Shown in pieces: positions 63,167 through 64,000 of a stretch of 64,000 nucleotides of DNA (the first letter of the stretch is position 1; each line of letters begins with the position of its first letter). A program made the position numbers and the translations under genes. The notes beneath the pieces were generated by a model. It did no database searches, was not told where the DNA came from, and worked only from the letters and a program-made list of their open reading frames with translations. Origin of the DNA: Leucocoprinus leucothites (lineage: Eukaryota > Basidiomycota > Agaricomycetes > Agaricales > Agaricaceae); assembly GCA_013368445.1 (NCBI GenBank), contig JAACJO010000002.1, positions 1,240,001-1,304,000 on the forward strand, written 5' to 3'.

Positions 63167-64000
63167 ATGTCGGCTTACAAACACGAACGACAGCAATCGA
63201 AGGCCCCAGTGGAACACACTCGACCGAGCGTAGCACCAAAGGACACTCCAATTAGGCCCTCCCGAAACAACACCGTAGATCTCAGGGACATCTTCCCTAC
63301 CCAGTTTTTCTCGCCCTCCCTCCCTTCAACACTGGAATACCCTCAACCAAGCTCCGAGAACCTCCAAAACCCCTTGGTAACCTCGCAGACTTCCAGGCAC
63401 GCGCCTCCGTACGTACCACCGAAGGACGGTCCAGTTCCAAGGCCCTCCCTAAACAACATCGCAGACTTCAGGGATATCTTCCCTACCCAGTCTCCCTCGC
63501 CCCCCTACCCCTCCTCATCTAATTCAATAGCGAAAGAGACCCTTACACAGCCCATCGTTCGCCTCTCCAGTACCAAGAAGGCTAAGAAAAGTGTTCTCGG
63601 TTCTGTGCTTAATCTCTTCAAACCCAGCCAGCGGCCGAAATTAAGCACTCCTAATGACCCCGTTACTCATGCCCACGCCAATTTCAACTCGTCAACCGGC
63701 GAATCTACTGGCCTGCCTAAAGAACGGCCGCAACTACCTCAGGAGAGTGGTATCTCTCTCTCCGAGCTGGATAAAAATCCACAGGCAGTCATGGGAATCG
63801 TCAAATTTTACCAAGAAGAACACGGCCGCAATCCTTGGGACAAATTGGGCAACGTCGGTGGCGGAGCTATCTTCTCTAAACTCGACGATTTCTCAAATCC
63901 CGTACGCACTCTTCCAATCGATGTCTCTTATTATCTGACGACCGTTCCATAGCGCTCACCGCCATCCCCGCTGAAAAAGCAACAATCATTGATATCAGGA
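63167..64000 (+). CDS. PAK-derived gene with degenerate CRIB (3' end beyond the window)
   Basis: The ATG at 63167 starts MSAYKHERQQSKAPVEH, matching the PAK start [17 protein letters not shown]. The PAK motif [17 protein letters not shown] is present twice, as RPSRNNTVDLRDIFPTQ and RPSLNNIADFRDIFPTQ. The CRIB core HLTHVGF has become THAHANF, so GTPase binding is doubtful. Downstream, the block from [17 protein letters not shown] to KLDDFSNP is almost identical to PAK. So is the intron that follows (about 63902-63951, gtacgc...ccatag), after which RSPPSPLKKQQSLIS continues to the window edge. The frame is open, so it may be expressed, but whether a kinase domain follows cannot be seen. Unspliced, the frame would stop at 63952. 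Confidence 0.75.

Overview
The window is nuclear DNA from a filamentous basidiomycete, most likely an Agaricomycete. Genes are dense and cut by many introns of about 50-60 nt. The gene set is typical of mushroom-forming fungi: expanded F-box families, a Psi-type fatty-acid oxygenase, a DOPA 4,5-dioxygenase, a PAK kinase, and a kinase of the tyrosine-kinase-like (TKL) type expanded in mushrooms. I found no CRISPR array, rRNA, tRNA or intact transposon. Exon joins were inferred by eye from GT-AG (one GC-AG) sites, reading-frame continuity and remembered family conservation.

Region 1 (1-5.7 kb): a partial F-box gene, GAR1 (H/ACA snoRNP), an F-box pseudogene with two internal deletions, and its longer paralogue, which itself carries an apparent frameshift. 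Region 2 (5.9-13.1 kb): a divergent pair, an Mbp1-type cell-cycle transcription factor (minus) and a 25-exon TRP/Yvc1-like cation channel (plus). Four ACGCGT (MluI cell-cycle box) sites lie upstream of the Mbp1 gene. Region 3 (13.4-19.4 kb): a Psi-producing oxygenase whose P450-like half lacks the heme cysteine, then epsilon-COP. Region 4 (19.7-27.5 kb): four consecutive F-box-type genes in two paralogous pairs. Region 5 (27.9-44.0 kb): the sorting nexin Mvp1, a Pmt4-type O-mannosyltransferase, a RING-PH-VWA protein with the domain order of the yeast scaffold Ste5, a DOPA 4,5-dioxygenase (frameshift and a 1.2-kb intron), and cystathionine beta-synthase. Region 6 (44.9-54.7 kb): the Tel1/ATM checkpoint kinase, nearly 10 kb, with one apparent frameshift.

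Region 7 (56-64 kb) is the most unusual. A normal PAK/Ste20 kinase on the minus strand faces two plus-strand genes that begin with copies of its N-terminal half, including the CRIB (Cdc42/Rac-binding) region. In the first copy this part is joined by splicing to a complete TKL-type kinase domain, giving a predicted ~910-residue CRIB-TKL chimera. The second copy keeps the PAK-like intron almost unchanged but has lost the CRIB core residues; it runs off the window. All three genes share a TCACGTGT element upstream of the start codon. The PAK, its CRIB copies and the Ste5-like protein suggest a theme of Cdc42/pheromone-type signalling, but that link is inference.
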